Source: Thermus amyloliquefaciens (lineage in GTDB: Bacteria > Deinococcota > Deinococci > Deinococcales > Thermaceae). Taken from it: 64,000 nucleotides of DNA. The position numbers and the translations under genes were made by a program. Location: the NCBI RefSeq assembly GCF_000744885.1, contig NZ_JQMV01000003.1, positions 620,001-684,000 on the forward strand. The letters are read 5' to 3'. Positions 26,179-34,992 of the stretch are shown here, piece by piece; position 1 is the stretch's first letter; each line of letters begins with the position of its first letter. The notes below the pieces were generated by a model that was not told where the DNA came from, did no database searches, and worked only from the letters and a program-made list of their open reading frames with translations.

Positions 26179-27923
26179 CGCAGCTGGAAGCGGTTTGCGG
26201 TGCTTTCCTGCATCTCGGCGATGGCCCGGAAGCCTTCCAGGGCCTTCCGCCGTTCCCCGGGGGATAGGCTGGACCAAAGCACCCGGTTGCTCACCTCCCC
26301 TCCCTGCTCCAAGGCCTTTAGCTGGTGCTTCAGGCGCAGGGAGAAGAAGAAGCGGAAGGCCTCCTCGAGGCGTTCCGCCCCCTCGAGGCTTAGGGTGCCC
26401 CCTTCCGCCGCCACCTTGAGCCTCTCCACCGTGCCCTTGGCCAGGCTTCCCGCCATGAGGGCATACAGCCGGGCCAGGGCCACGATGGGGGCGATGGCGT
26501 GCCGCTTCAGGTCCACAAAACCCTCCTCGGTGCGCACCCGGCCGAAGAGGCCCAGGGGGGGACGGAAGGCCAGGCTGGCCTGGGCCAGGTGGTAGAGGAA
26601 GACCCCTTTCCGGCTTCCCTCCAGGATGGTCTCCTCCAAAGGCCTTAGGGAAAGGCTACCCGCCGCCTTGCGCAGGTCAAAGAAGATCTGGGTTTCCAGG
26701 AGGGCCTGGGGTTCGGGGGCCTCCATCCAGCGGCGGAAGGTATCCTGCCATTCCCCAAGGGGCTTGCGCCAGCGGGTGGCCATGTACCCTCCCTTGCACT
26801 CGGGGATGCCCGCCCGGAGGAGTCCTCCCACCACGTGCTCCGCCAGGGCCTGGAAGTAAGCTTCGTGGCCGTCACCTTCCAGAACCAAGGCGTTGTCCTG
26901 GTCGGTGAGAAGGGCCTGCTCCCGCCTGCCCTCCGAACCGAAGACCAGGAAGGCGTAGGCCATGGGAGGGGGCCCTTGGGTGGTTTCCGCCTCCCGCACC
27001 AGGCGGCGGATGAGGGCGTCGTTCAGGGAGGCCACCACCCGGCCGATCTCCACCCCGCCCAGGCCCCGTTGGAAGAGGGCCTCCACCAAGGAGGCCACCT
27101 CGAGGCTATACCGCTCCAGCTCCAGCCTCTCGATCCGCCTTAGGAGGAGGAGGGGGCTTTGCGCCCGGCTCAGGAGGAGGTCGGTGTGGGTGACCACCCC
27201 CACCACCCGGTCCCCTTCCGTGAGGGGGAGGTGGTGGATCCCCCGCTCCACCATGGCGGCCAGGGCCTCATAGATGGGGGTGTCCGCGGGAAGGGAGAAA
27301 AGGGGGGTGGTCATCACCGCCCCCACGGGGGTGGAAGGGGGGCGGCCCTCCGCCAGGAGCCGGTTCCTTAGGTCCCGGTCCGTGAGGATCCCCAGGGGCT
27401 CCCCCTCCACCAGCAGGCTGGAGATGCCCTCTTGGCGCATCCTTCGGGCCGCCTCCTCCACCGTGGCCGAGGGGGGGATGAAGGCGGGTGGGCGGTGCAC
27501 CAGGTTTCTCACCGGGGCGAAGAGGGAGGGTTCCGGGGCCACCCTAAGCCGCACCCGTTCCACCAGGCCCTGGCCGAAAAAGCGGGCCGCCTCCGGGTAG
27601 GCCAAAAGCCTCTGGAAGGCCTCCTTGGGGAAGGCCAGGACCCTGATGGGGGTTTTGGCCACCACGCTTAAGGAAGGGGGCTCCCCGGAGAGGAGGGAGG
27701 GGAAGCCGAAAAACTCCCCCGCCTCCAGGGTCCCCACCTCCTCTTCCCCATCCAGAAGAGCCACCTGACCTTCCAGGAGGAGGTAGAGGTTTTGCGCAGG
27801 CGCCCCCCCCTGTTCCAAAAGCAAGGAACCTGGGGGATAGACCTCCTCCAGGGCCTCGCGGAGGAGGGCCTCCCGTTCCCTCTCAGGAAGGGTGCTTAGG
27901 GGTGGAGTGTTCCGGGGGTCCAT
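26175..27923 (-). CDS. cNMP-binding/CBS/DUF294 nucleotidyltransferase-like protein
   Basis: 582 residues: a cyclic-nucleotide-binding-like domain (about 10-125, GSLLLEQGG, EFFGFPSLLSG), a CBS pair (about 140-255, GILTDRDLRN, VVGVVTHTDLL), a DUF294 nucleotidyltransferase domain (about 280-420, FGSEGRREQALLTDQDNAL) and a C-terminal helical domain (about 430-580). GSEGRxEQxLxTDQDNA matches GlnD-like active sites. Such proteins neighbour acetate permeases and DnaQ-like exonucleases in proteobacteria. Expected to modify or sense in response to a nucleotide; target unknown. Confidence 0.92.
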   Translation of the reverse strand: MDPRNTPPLSTLPEREREALLREALEEVYPPGSLLLEQGGAPAQNLYLLLEGQVALLDGEEEVGTLEAGEFFGFPSLLSGEPPSLSVVAKTPIRVLAFPKEAFQRLLAYPEAARFFGQGLVERVRLRVAPEPSLFAPVRNLVHRPPAFIPPSATVEEAARRMRQEGISSLLVEGEPLGILTDRDLRNRLLAEGRPPSTPVGAVMTTPLFSLPADTPIYEALAAMVERGIHHLPLTEGDRVVGVVTHTDLLLSRAQSPLLLLRRIERLELERYSLEVASLVEALFQRGLGGVEIGRVVASLNDALIRRLVREAETTQGPPPMAYAFLVFGSEGRREQALLTDQDNALVLEGDGHEAYFQALAEHVVGGLLRAGIPECKGGYMATRWRKPLGEWQDTFRRWMEAPEPQALLETQIFFDLRKAAGSLSLRPLEETILEGSRKGVFLYHLAQASLAFRPPLGLFGRVRTEEGFVDLKRHAIAPIVALARLYALMAGSLAKGTVERLKVAAEGGTLSLEGAERLEEAFRFFFSLRLKHQLKALEQGGEVSNRVLWSSLSPGERRKALEGFRAIAEMQESTANRFQLR

Positions 27924-28248
27924 AGTTGGGGGTTAGCCAAGCCACCAGGGGTATGAGGTAGGGCAGGGCCACCTGGGCTTGGAGCAGGATTAAAAGGCCT
28001 ATCCCCAGCATGAAGGCCGGGGGTAGAAGGATGAAAAGCCGCACCACGCGACCAATGCCCGGAGGCGGGAGGGGCCAAAGCCGGTGGTAAAGGATACCCA
28101 ACCCCATCCCCAAGGCGGTTCCCAGGGCGATCTGGAAAAGCACGCTGGGGGTGGGGAAGGGCAAGCCCAAAAGGTAGTGGCCGCTCAGGTAGAAGCCGAA
28201 GAGGACCACCAGGCTTCCCAGGTAAAACCTCAGGTAGAGGAGGGGCAT
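27883..28248 (-). CDS. Membrane protein of unknown function
   Basis: 121 residues with about four hydrophobic segments (10-28, 33-53, 68-88, 90-106) and a charged tail. No family recognised. Its 3' end overlaps the DUF294 start by 41 bp, more than usual here, so the DUF294 start could be internal or its translation strictly coupled. It follows the symporter terminator-like hairpin. Confidence 0.65.
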   Translation of the reverse strand: MPLLYLRFYLGSLVVLFGFYLSGHYLLGLPFPTPSVLFQIALGTALGMGLGILYHRLWPLPPPGIGRVVRLFILLPPAFMLGIGLLILLQAQVALPYLIPLVAWLTPNYGPPEHSTPKHPS

Positions 28249-28259
28249 AAGGACATTTT

Positions 28260-28279
28260 AGGGGGGCGGAAGCCCCCCT
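28260..28279 (-). terminator. Hairpin after symporter gene
   Basis: AGGGGGGC/GCCCCCCT stem with a 4-base loop, followed by TAAAAT in the transcript. A weak or partial terminator that could lower expression of the sensing genes relative to the symporter. Confidence 0.55.
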
Positions 28280-28285
28280 TCTTGC

Positions 28286-30028
28286 TCAGTGTTCCGCCGC
28301 TTGGCCTGCTCCTTTCGGGATGCGGATCTCCTCCACCAGGTGCTGGATGTGCTCTGGTGGCGGAGGCGTGGCCCGGGAGACCAGGTAAGCCACGATGAAG
28401 TTCAGGATCATGCCGATGACGCCCACGCCCTCGGCGCTGATGCCAAAGAGGTTGGGGATCACCGGGGCTGGGGCCCCGAAGATCTGGGGCGCCCGCATCA
28501 TCCCGATCATCACCGCGGTGAAGATGAGGCCTACCAGGATGCCGGCGATGGCCCCCTCGCGGTTCATGCGCTTGTCAAAGATCCCGAGGAGGATGGCGGG
28601 AAAGAGGCTTGCCGCCGCCAGACCGAAGGCAAAGGCCACCACCTGGGCCACGAAGCCAGGCGGGTTCACCCCGAAGTAGCCGGCCAGGATCACCGCCAGG
28701 AGGATCACGATGCGCCCGGCCAGGAGGCGCTGGGCCTCGGTGGCGTTCGGGCGGAAGATGCGGTAGTAGATGTCGTGGGAGATGGCGCTGGACATGGCCA
28801 AAAGAAGCCCCGCGGCCGTGGAGAGGGCCGCAGCCAGACCGCCCGCCGCCACCAAGGCGATCACGAAGGGGGAGAGCCGGGCCACCTCCGGGGTGGAAAG
28901 GACGATGATGTCGTTGTCCAAGTGGACCTCGTTCTTGCTCTTCTCATCGGGGGTGTTGAAGTCCGGCCTGCCGCCCTTTAAGGCGAAGGCCCGGCCAGGG
29001 GCGAAGGTGACCTTGCCGTCCCCGTCCTTGTCCACGAAGGCCAGGAGCTTGGTCTTTTCCCACTTGGCCACCCAGTCGATCTGGCGCACCTCCTCCAGGG
29101 TCTTGCCGTTCAGGGTGGAGATGAGGTTGTAGCGGGCGAAGGCCGCCACTGCCGGGGCGGTGGTGTAGAGGAGGGCGATGAAGAGGAGAGCCCAGCCGGC
29201 GGAGTAACGGGCGGAGCGCACGTCCGGCACGGTGTAGAAGCGGATGATCACGTGGGGAAGCCCAGCGGTGCCCACCATCAGGGCCAGGGTGATGGCCAGG
29301 ATGTCGATCATGGGCTTGCCCTGGAAGGGCTTGGTGTACTCGGTGAAGCCCAGGTCCACCTGGATCTGGTTGAGGCGGCTCACCAGGTCGCTGAAGGTGA
29401 AGGCCAGCTGGGGAATGGGGTTCCCGGTGAGTACGTTGGCGATGGCGATGGCGGGGATCAGGTAGGCGATGATCAGCACCGAATACTGGGCCACCTGGGT
29501 CCAGGTGATGCCCTTCATGCCTCCCAGAACGGCGAAAAAGGCCACCACGGCCACCCCGATGATCACCCCGGTGGCGATGTCCACCTGCAGGAAGCGGCTG
29601 AAGACGATGCCCACGCCCCGCATCTGCCCAGCCACGTAGGTGAGGGAGATGAAGATGGTGGCGATGGCCGCCACCGCCCGGGCGGTGTGGGAGTAGTAGC
29701 GGTCCCCGATGAAGTCCGGCACCGTGTACTTGCCGTACTTGCGCAGGTAGGGGGCCAGGAGGAGGGCCAGGAGGACGTACCCCCCGGTCCAGCCCATGAG
29801 GTAGACCGCACCGTCGTAGCCCATGGAGGAGATGAGGCCCGCCATGGAGATGAAGCTGGCCGCGGACATCCAGTCGGCGGCGGTGGCGGCTCCGTTGGCG
29901 ATGGCGGGTACCCCGCGGCCCGCCACGTAGAACCCTGCGGTTTCCCGCACCCTCGAGGCGTAGCCGATGTAAATGTAGGCGGCAAAGGTCAGGCCTACAA
30001 TGATATAGGTCCAGGTTTCAACGCTCAT
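28286..30028 (-). CDS. Sodium:solute symporter large subunit (acetate-type)
   Basis: 580-residue SLC5/SSS transporter of the VC_2705-type (large subunit with a small DUF4212 partner), related to ActP. About 13 helices; the core motif GRGVPAIANGAATAADWMSA and the later GGLAAALSTAAGLLLAMSSA are present. A soluble insert near residues 310-375 includes FVDKDGDGKVTF, an EF-hand-like calcium loop. With acetyl-CoA synthetases upstream, acetate or another short acid is the likely substrate (inference). The small subunit gene is 9 bases upstream. Confidence 0.93.
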   Translation of the reverse strand: MSVETWTYIIVGLTFAAYIYIGYASRVRETAGFYVAGRGVPAIANGAATAADWMSAASFISMAGLISSMGYDGAVYLMGWTGGYVLLALLLAPYLRKYGKYTVPDFIGDRYYSHTARAVAAIATIFISLTYVAGQMRGVGIVFSRFLQVDIATGVIIGVAVVAFFAVLGGMKGITWTQVAQYSVLIIAYLIPAIAIANVLTGNPIPQLAFTFSDLVSRLNQIQVDLGFTEYTKPFQGKPMIDILAITLALMVGTAGLPHVIIRFYTVPDVRSARYSAGWALLFIALLYTTAPAVAAFARYNLISTLNGKTLEEVRQIDWVAKWEKTKLLAFVDKDGDGKVTFAPGRAFALKGGRPDFNTPDEKSKNEVHLDNDIIVLSTPEVARLSPFVIALVAAGGLAAALSTAAGLLLAMSSAISHDIYYRIFRPNATEAQRLLAGRIVILLAVILAGYFGVNPPGFVAQVVAFAFGLAAASLFPAILLGIFDKRMNREGAIAGILVGLIFTAVMIGMMRAPQIFGAPAPVIPNLFGISAEGVGVIGMILNFIVAYLVSRATPPPPEHIQHLVEEIRIPKGAGQAAEH

Positions 30029-30037
30029 CTTCCACCC

Positions 30038-30286
30038 CTACTCATGCACCCCGTAGTGCCGGTCCAGCTGATCCATCTTCCAGGCGTAGTAGAAGATGAG
30101 GATCACGAAGACGTAGATGCTTCCCTGCTGCGCGAACCAGAAACCCAGGGGAAGCCCTCCCAGGCGGATGCCGTTCAGGGGCTCCACCAGGAGGATGCCG
30201 AAGACGTACGAAACCAGCGCCCAGATGAGGAGCAGGTTTCGTATGAGCGAGGTGTTGGCCTTCCAGTACTCCTCTGTTTTGTGCAT
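30038..30286 (-). CDS. Sodium:solute symporter small subunit (DUF4212)
   Basis: 82 residues, two membrane helices (about 16-36 and 52-70) with the family ending FYYAWKMDQLDRHYGVHE. It always accompanies VC_2705-type symporters and is thought to help assembly or activity. It is the first gene after the strong promoter at 30355-30383 and has a GGAGGGAG ribosome site. Confidence 0.9.
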   Translation of the reverse strand: MHKTEEYWKANTSLIRNLLLIWALVSYVFGILLVEPLNGIRLGGLPLGFWFAQQGSIYVFVILIFYYAWKMDQLDRHYGVHE

Positions 30287-30354
30287 AGCTCCCTCCCCCG
30301 CTTGGGAAGCGCTTTTGCGCCTCCTTTTGTCAGCTTCCCTCGCGGTTAGCGGCC

Positions 30355-30383
30355 ATCTTAGGAAAGGATGAGGGGGGTGTCAA
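30355..30383 (-). promoter_or_regulatory. Promoter of symporter/sensor operon
   Basis: -35 TTGACA (30378-30383), 17-bp spacer, -10 TAAGAT (30355-30360), giving a leader of about 63 bases. Upstream TTTCTTGACA matches the -35 context of the acs and iclR-acs promoters. The leader holds GGGAAGC and GCTTCCC in inverted order, with GGAAGCGCTT as in the LacI operator. Confidence 0.75.
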
Positions 30384-30434
30384 GAAACCTTGGCTTTGCG
30401 GGCATGCGAAAAAGGTGGGGTTTCCCCACGCAAA

Positions 30435-30459
30435 GGGGGGCGGGGCTTCCCCGCCCCCC
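30435..30459 (-). terminator. Terminator after second synthetase
   Basis: Perfect 11-bp GC stem with a 3-base loop, 13 bases after the stop codon, separating the synthetase pair from the symporter operon. The downstream T-run is short (TTT). Confidence 0.65.
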
Positions 30460-30472
30460 CGCGGAGGGAAGG

Positions 30473-32356
30473 CTACTCCTCGAGGGTGGAAAGGTCCCCG
30501 GGGTCGCGGCCCAGCTCCTTGGCCTTCAAGAGCCGCCTGAGGATCTTGCCGGAGCGGGTCTTGGGGAGCTTGTCCAGGAAAACCACCTCCGAAGGGGTGG
30601 CGATGGGCCCCAGTTCCCGACGGACATGGGCCACCAGGTTTTCCTTGAGCTCCTCCGAGGGAGCCTGGCCCAGGCGGAGGACCACAAAGGCCTTGATGGC
30701 CTCCCCCTTGAGGGGGTCGGGCACCCCGATCACCGCCGCCTCGGCCACCGCAGGGTGGGACACCAAGGCGCTTTCCACATCGGCGGTGCCGATGCGGTGG
30801 CCCGCCACGTTCAAGACGTCGTCCGCCCGGCCCAGGACGCTGAAGTAACCCTCCTCGTCCTTGCTGGCCACATCGCCCGCCACGTAGACGTTCCCCGGCA
30901 CCTCCCGCCAGTACTGGAGGTAGCGGTCGTGGTTGCCCCAGACGGTGCGCATCATGTGGGGGAAGGGGCGCTTGAGCACCAGGAGCCCTCCTTGGCCCGG
31001 GGCTACCGGCTTCCCCTCCTCGTCCACCACCTCCGCCTCCACCCCCGGCAGGGCCACCCCGGCGAAACCGGGCTTGGCCGGGAGCACGAGGGGGGTGCCC
31101 AGGGTGGGGCCCCCCAGCTCCGTCTGCCACCAGTTGTCGGCCACGAAGCCCCGCCTGCCCCCCTCCACCAGGTGCTGGTAGGCCCAGCGCAGGGCCTCGG
31201 GGTTTAGGGGTTCCCCGGCCACGGCGATGAGGCGCAAGGAGGAGAGGTCGTACTTCCCGGGCCACTCGGGGCCGTACTTCATGAAAAGGCGCACCGCGGT
31301 GGGGGCGGTGAACATCACGTTCACCCGGTGGCGTTCCACCGCTTGCCAGAAGGCCCCGGGGTCGGGGTAGTCGGGGGCGCCCTCCCGGAGGACGCTGGTC
31401 ACCCCTTCCAGGAGGGGGGCGTAGACGATGTAGGAGTGGCCCACGATCCAGCCGATGTCGCTGGTGGCCCAGTAGACGTCGTCGTCCTTCACGTCAAAGA
31501 AGGTGCGGAGGTGGTAGGTGGTGCCCACCATGTACCCCCCGTGCACGTGCACCACGCCCTTGGGCTTTCCCGTGGAGCCCGAGGTGTAGAGGATGAAGAG
31601 GGGATGCTCCGCGTCCACCATCTCCGCCCGGGCCTCCGGGGGGTGGCTCCAGAGGAGCTCCTGGAAGTCGTGGTGGCCTTCGGGGAGCTCCGTCCGGATG
31701 GCCCTTTGGAACCAGACCACCTGGAGGGGGAGGTCCTTGATGGCCTCCTCCACGATGGAGCGGAGGTCCACCCCCTTGCCCCTCCGGTAGCTCACGTCCC
31801 CGGCGATGAGGAGTTTGGCCCCCGCGTCCAGGATGCGCTCGCGCAAGGCGGAAACCCCAAGCCCCGCGTAGACCACGCTGTGGATGGCTCCCAGGTAGGC
31901 GGTGGCCAGCATGGCCAGCACCCCCTCGAGGGTCAGGGGCATGTAGATGACCACCCGGTCCCCCTTCGCCACCCCCAGGCGCTTAAGCCCCGTGGCCAGG
32001 CGGCGCACCCGGTCCAGGAGTTCCCCATAGGTGAGCTTCTCCTCCCGCCCGTCCTCGGAGAGGTAGAGGAGGGCCACCTTGTTCCTGAGGCCCCTTTCCA
32101 CGTTCCGTTCCAGGGCGTTGTAGACGGCGTTGGTGGTGCCCCCCAAGAACCAGCGGTGCTCGGGAAGGTTCCACTCCAGCACCCTTTCAAAGGGCTTCTC
32201 CCAATAGAACCTCTTGGCCCACGCCCCCCAGAACCCCTCGGGGTCCTCGAGGCTTTGCCGGTAGACCTCGGAAAAGTTCTGGAGATTTGCCTTGCGGCGC
32301 ACCTCCTCTGGGGCCCAAAGCCGTTCCTCTGCCTTAAGAAGCTTTTCCACCGCCAT
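30473..32356 (-). CDS. Acetyl/propionyl-CoA synthetase-like enzyme
   Basis: 627-residue AMP-forming acyl-CoA synthetase of the ACS group. P-loop [11 protein letters not shown], acyl-pocket motif NWWQTELGG, hinge region [13 protein letters not shown] and the catalytic, acetylatable Lys604 in RSGKILRR are present. It keeps the WWQTE block that favours small acyl chains; acetate, propionate or similar is likely. The ATG is inside the end of the upstream fusion gene (23-bp overlap) with a GGAGGAGG site. It is distinct from the canonical acs nearby. Confidence 0.9.
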   Translation of the reverse strand: MAVEKLLKAEERLWAPEEVRRKANLQNFSEVYRQSLEDPEGFWGAWAKRFYWEKPFERVLEWNLPEHRWFLGGTTNAVYNALERNVERGLRNKVALLYLSEDGREEKLTYGELLDRVRRLATGLKRLGVAKGDRVVIYMPLTLEGVLAMLATAYLGAIHSVVYAGLGVSALRERILDAGAKLLIAGDVSYRRGKGVDLRSIVEEAIKDLPLQVVWFQRAIRTELPEGHHDFQELLWSHPPEARAEMVDAEHPLFILYTSGSTGKPKGVVHVHGGYMVGTTYHLRTFFDVKDDDVYWATSDIGWIVGHSYIVYAPLLEGVTSVLREGAPDYPDPGAFWQAVERHRVNVMFTAPTAVRLFMKYGPEWPGKYDLSSLRLIAVAGEPLNPEALRWAYQHLVEGGRRGFVADNWWQTELGGPTLGTPLVLPAKPGFAGVALPGVEAEVVDEEGKPVAPGQGGLLVLKRPFPHMMRTVWGNHDRYLQYWREVPGNVYVAGDVASKDEEGYFSVLGRADDVLNVAGHRIGTADVESALVSHPAVAEAAVIGVPDPLKGEAIKAFVVLRLGQAPSEELKENLVAHVRRELGPIATPSEVVFLDKLPKTRSGKILRRLLKAKELGRDPGDLSTLEE

Positions 32357-34865
32357 ACTCCTCCTCCAAGGCGGAAACATCCCCGGGGTCTAGGCCCAGG
32401 AGTTCCGCCTTCAATAGCCGCCTTAGGATCTTGCCGCTTCGGGTGCGGGGTAGGCGCTCCACGAAGACGATCCGGGGTGGGGGCACCGGTCCCAGGTGCC
32501 GCAGGAGGTGGGCCTTGATCTTCTCCGCCAGTAGGGCCTTGAGCTCCTCGGGCACCTCCTTCCTGGGGACGGCAAAGACCACGATCTCCTCCCCCTCCTC
32601 CCCAGGGATGCCAATGGCGGCGGCCTCCGCCACCTGGGGGTGGGTGAGGGCGGCCGCCTCCACCTCGGCGGTGCCCAGCCGGGCCTCCCCTACCTTAATG
32701 ACCTCGTCCGTGCGTCCCAGGATGCGGAAATAGCCCTCCTCGTCCCAGGTGGCGAGGTCCCCCGTCCAGTACAGCCCTCCCCGCCAGGGGCTTTCCCCCC
32801 CGAGGAGGTCCACCATGTGGGCGGGCCCCGCCCTGAGGAGGACCAGGTGGCCCTTGGCCCCTGGGGGCAGGACCCGGCTCTCGGCGTCCACCACCCGGGC
32901 CTCCACCCCGGGCATGGGGACGCCCACAAAGCCGGGCTTGGCGGGAAGGGTGAGGGGCGTGGCCAGGGCGGGAGTCCCCAGCTCCGTCTGCCACCAGTTG
33001 TCCAGGGGCCAGGCCAGGTTCTCCCGGGTCCAGCGCCACACCTCCGGGGCTAAGGCCTCGCCCACGCTTCCCACCAGGCGCAAGGAGGTGGGCCGGGCTT
33101 CCCCGTGGCGGCGGAGGGTGCGGAGCACCGTGGGGGAGGTGAGGAGCACGTCCACCCCAAGGCGCCCCAGCCTTTCGTAAAAGGCCGCGGGGCTGGGGTG
33201 GTCCGGCCGGTCCTCCACCAGGAGGCTGGTACCCCCCAGGAAGAGGGGGGCATAGAGGCCGAAGGAGTGCCCCACCACCCAGAAGAGGTCGGCGGTGGTG
33301 TGGAAGACCTCCCCCGGCTTCAGGTCAAAGAGGTACCGGAGGGCCCAGCTCACCCCCACCATGTACCCCCCGTGGCCGTGGACCACCCCCTTGGGCCTTC
33401 CCGTGGAGCCCGAGGTGTGGAGGATGAAGAGGGGGTGCTGGGCGGGAACGGGGACGGCCTCCGCGGGCTTCCCCTCCGAGGCCCTTTCCAGGAACTCCGT
33501 GGTGCCCCGGGTGTGCCAGAGCACGGGCAGGTCAAGGCCCGCAAGGGCTGCCTCCACCACCGGCCTCAAGGGGATGAGCTGGCCCCGGCGGAAGTAACCG
33601 TCGGCGGCGATCAACAGGCGGGCTTGGCTTTGCCAAAGCCTTTCCCTAAGGGCTTCCGGACCTAGGCCCACGGGTAGGGCCACGTGGACCGCCCCTATCC
33701 GGGCCAAGGCCAGGAGGCTTAGGGCCGCCTCCACCCCGGTGGGCAGGTAGAGGGCCACCCGGTCCCCAGGCCTTACCCCCAGGCCCAGGAGCACCCCGGC
33801 CAGGCGGGCGGAGAGGTCGCGCAGTTCCCGGTAGGTCCATTTGGCAACCTCCCCCTCCCCGTCCAGGGTGAGGAGGGCCACCTGCTGGGCCCTTTCGGGC
33901 AGGTGGCGGTCCAGGGCGTTGAGGGCGGCGTTGGTGCGCCCTCCCGCAAACCAGGTGCGGCTTTCCGGATCAAAAGCCCTTTGCCAGGGGGTTTCCCAAT
34001 GGAACTCCCTGGCGAAGCCGCCAAAAAAGGCCTCGGGGTCCTCGAGGCTCGCCCGGTGGGCCTCGGGGTAATCCCTGAGGTTGGCCCTTTCCCGCAAGGG
34101 GGGAGGGGGCGTGAGCACCTCCACCCTCAGGTTGGCCTCCGGGGGCGGGGGCAGGGAGGGGGGCTCTGGCGGCTTGAGGTACGGGGAAACCTGGGCCACC
34201 TCGGAAAGGGAGCGGGCCAGGCGGCTGAAGGCAAAGGGGAAGCGCCGGGCGGGAACCACCACCCCTAAGGCCCCCAGAAGCTTGCCCTCCGGGTCAAAAA
34301 GCGGGGCCGCCAGGGCGGAAAGCCCCGGGGCGTACTCCTCCATTTCCACCGCCAGGCCGGACTCCCGGATGCGGGTGAGCTCCGCCTCGAGGGCCTGGGG
34401 GTCCGTGAGGGTGTAGGGGGTTTTGGGGACCAGGGGAGGCAGGGGGAGGGCCCCGTAGGCCAGGAGCACCTTGCCCAGGGCCAGGGCGTGGACCTCCTTC
34501 GGCAGGGCATCGCCCAGGGGGTGGGGCTGGCCCTGCCGCCCCCGGGTTTTCAGCCGGATCCCTTCCGGGGTCAGAAGGGCCAGGTAGCACCGCTCCCGGG
34601 TGCGGAGGTAAAGTTCCTCCAAGGCCTCCTCCAGGGGCGTGGTCTCCAGCCGGAGGGGCTTGGCCTGGCCCAGGCGGTACCCCCTTTCCGTCTTCACGGC
34701 GAAGCCCTCCTCCGCCAGGCTGTTCAGCAGGGCGTAGGCGGTGGAGAGGCTCTTGCCCAGGACGCGGGCCACCTCCTTCACCTCCACCCCTTCCGGGTGC
34801 TCGGCCAGGTAGGCCAGGATGCGCAAGGCCGCTTGGACCGTGGAGAGGCTTCTCTTCCTGGCCAT
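32334..34865 (-). CDS. IclR regulator fused to acetyl-CoA synthetase-like enzyme
   Basis: 843 residues in one uninterrupted frame. Residues 1-65 are an IclR winged-helix (TVQAALRILAYLAEHPEGVE, KSLSTAYALLNSLAEEGF). Residues about 70-230 are the IclR effector domain (HALALGKVLLAYG, SGLAVEMEEYAPGLSALAAP). A Pro-rich linker lies at 230-260. Residues about 260-843 are an ACS with TSGSTGRPKG near 490, NWWQTELG, a WTGD-type hinge and Lys812 in RSGKILRR, so catalysis looks intact. It may be a DNA-binding enzyme that couples acyl-CoA formation to transcription of the divergent acs (inference). The -10 is 8 bases before the ATG. Confidence 0.93.
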   Translation of the reverse strand: MARKRSLSTVQAALRILAYLAEHPEGVEVKEVARVLGKSLSTAYALLNSLAEEGFAVKTERGYRLGQAKPLRLETTPLEEALEELYLRTRERCYLALLTPEGIRLKTRGRQGQPHPLGDALPKEVHALALGKVLLAYGALPLPPLVPKTPYTLTDPQALEAELTRIRESGLAVEMEEYAPGLSALAAPLFDPEGKLLGALGVVVPARRFPFAFSRLARSLSEVAQVSPYLKPPEPPSLPPPPEANLRVEVLTPPPPLRERANLRDYPEAHRASLEDPEAFFGGFAREFHWETPWQRAFDPESRTWFAGGRTNAALNALDRHLPERAQQVALLTLDGEGEVAKWTYRELRDLSARLAGVLLGLGVRPGDRVALYLPTGVEAALSLLALARIGAVHVALPVGLGPEALRERLWQSQARLLIAADGYFRRGQLIPLRPVVEAALAGLDLPVLWHTRGTTEFLERASEGKPAEAVPVPAQHPLFILHTSGSTGRPKGVVHGHGGYMVGVSWALRYLFDLKPGEVFHTTADLFWVVGHSFGLYAPLFLGGTSLLVEDRPDHPSPAAFYERLGRLGVDVLLTSPTVLRTLRRHGEARPTSLRLVGSVGEALAPEVWRWTRENLAWPLDNWWQTELGTPALATPLTLPAKPGFVGVPMPGVEARVVDAESRVLPPGAKGHLVLLRAGPAHMVDLLGGESPWRGGLYWTGDLATWDEEGYFRILGRTDEVIKVGEARLGTAEVEAAALTHPQVAEAAAIGIPGEEGEEIVVFAVPRKEVPEELKALLAEKIKAHLLRHLGPVPPPRIVFVERLPRTRSGKILRRLLKAELLGLDPGDVSALEEEYGGGKAS

Positions 34866-34873
34866 TTGCGTCC

Positions 34874-34902
34874 ATGTTCTTTTGCTAGGGCCCTCATGTC
34901 AA
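34874..34902 (-). promoter_or_regulatory. Promoter of iclR-acs fusion gene
   Basis: -35 TTGACA (34897-34902), 17-bp spacer, weak -10 GAACAT (34874-34879), 8 bases before the ATG. Confidence 0.6.
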
Positions 34903-34947
34903 GAAAAGAGGGGTTTGGTACATGGTGAAAAACCCCCCTTTTCTTGA
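34899..34947. promoter_or_regulatory. Inverted-repeat operator between acs and iclR-acs
   Basis: Two 18-bp arms (34899-34916 and 34930-34947) match at 17 of 18 positions as an inverted repeat, TCAAGAAAAG(A/G)GGGGTTT, separated by 13 bp. The outer ends overlap the -35 boxes of both divergent promoters. Candidate binding site for the IclR domain. Confidence 0.75.
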
Positions 34948-34972
34948 CCCCATCCCGGGAGGGGCCTATCCT
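34944..34972 (+). promoter_or_regulatory. Promoter of acs
   Basis: -35 TTGACC (34944-34949), 17-bp spacer, -10 TATCCT (34967-34972). A good AAAGGAGG ribosome site precedes the ATG. Confidence 0.75.
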
Positions 34973-34992
34973 GAAAAGCCAAAGGAGGGGAT

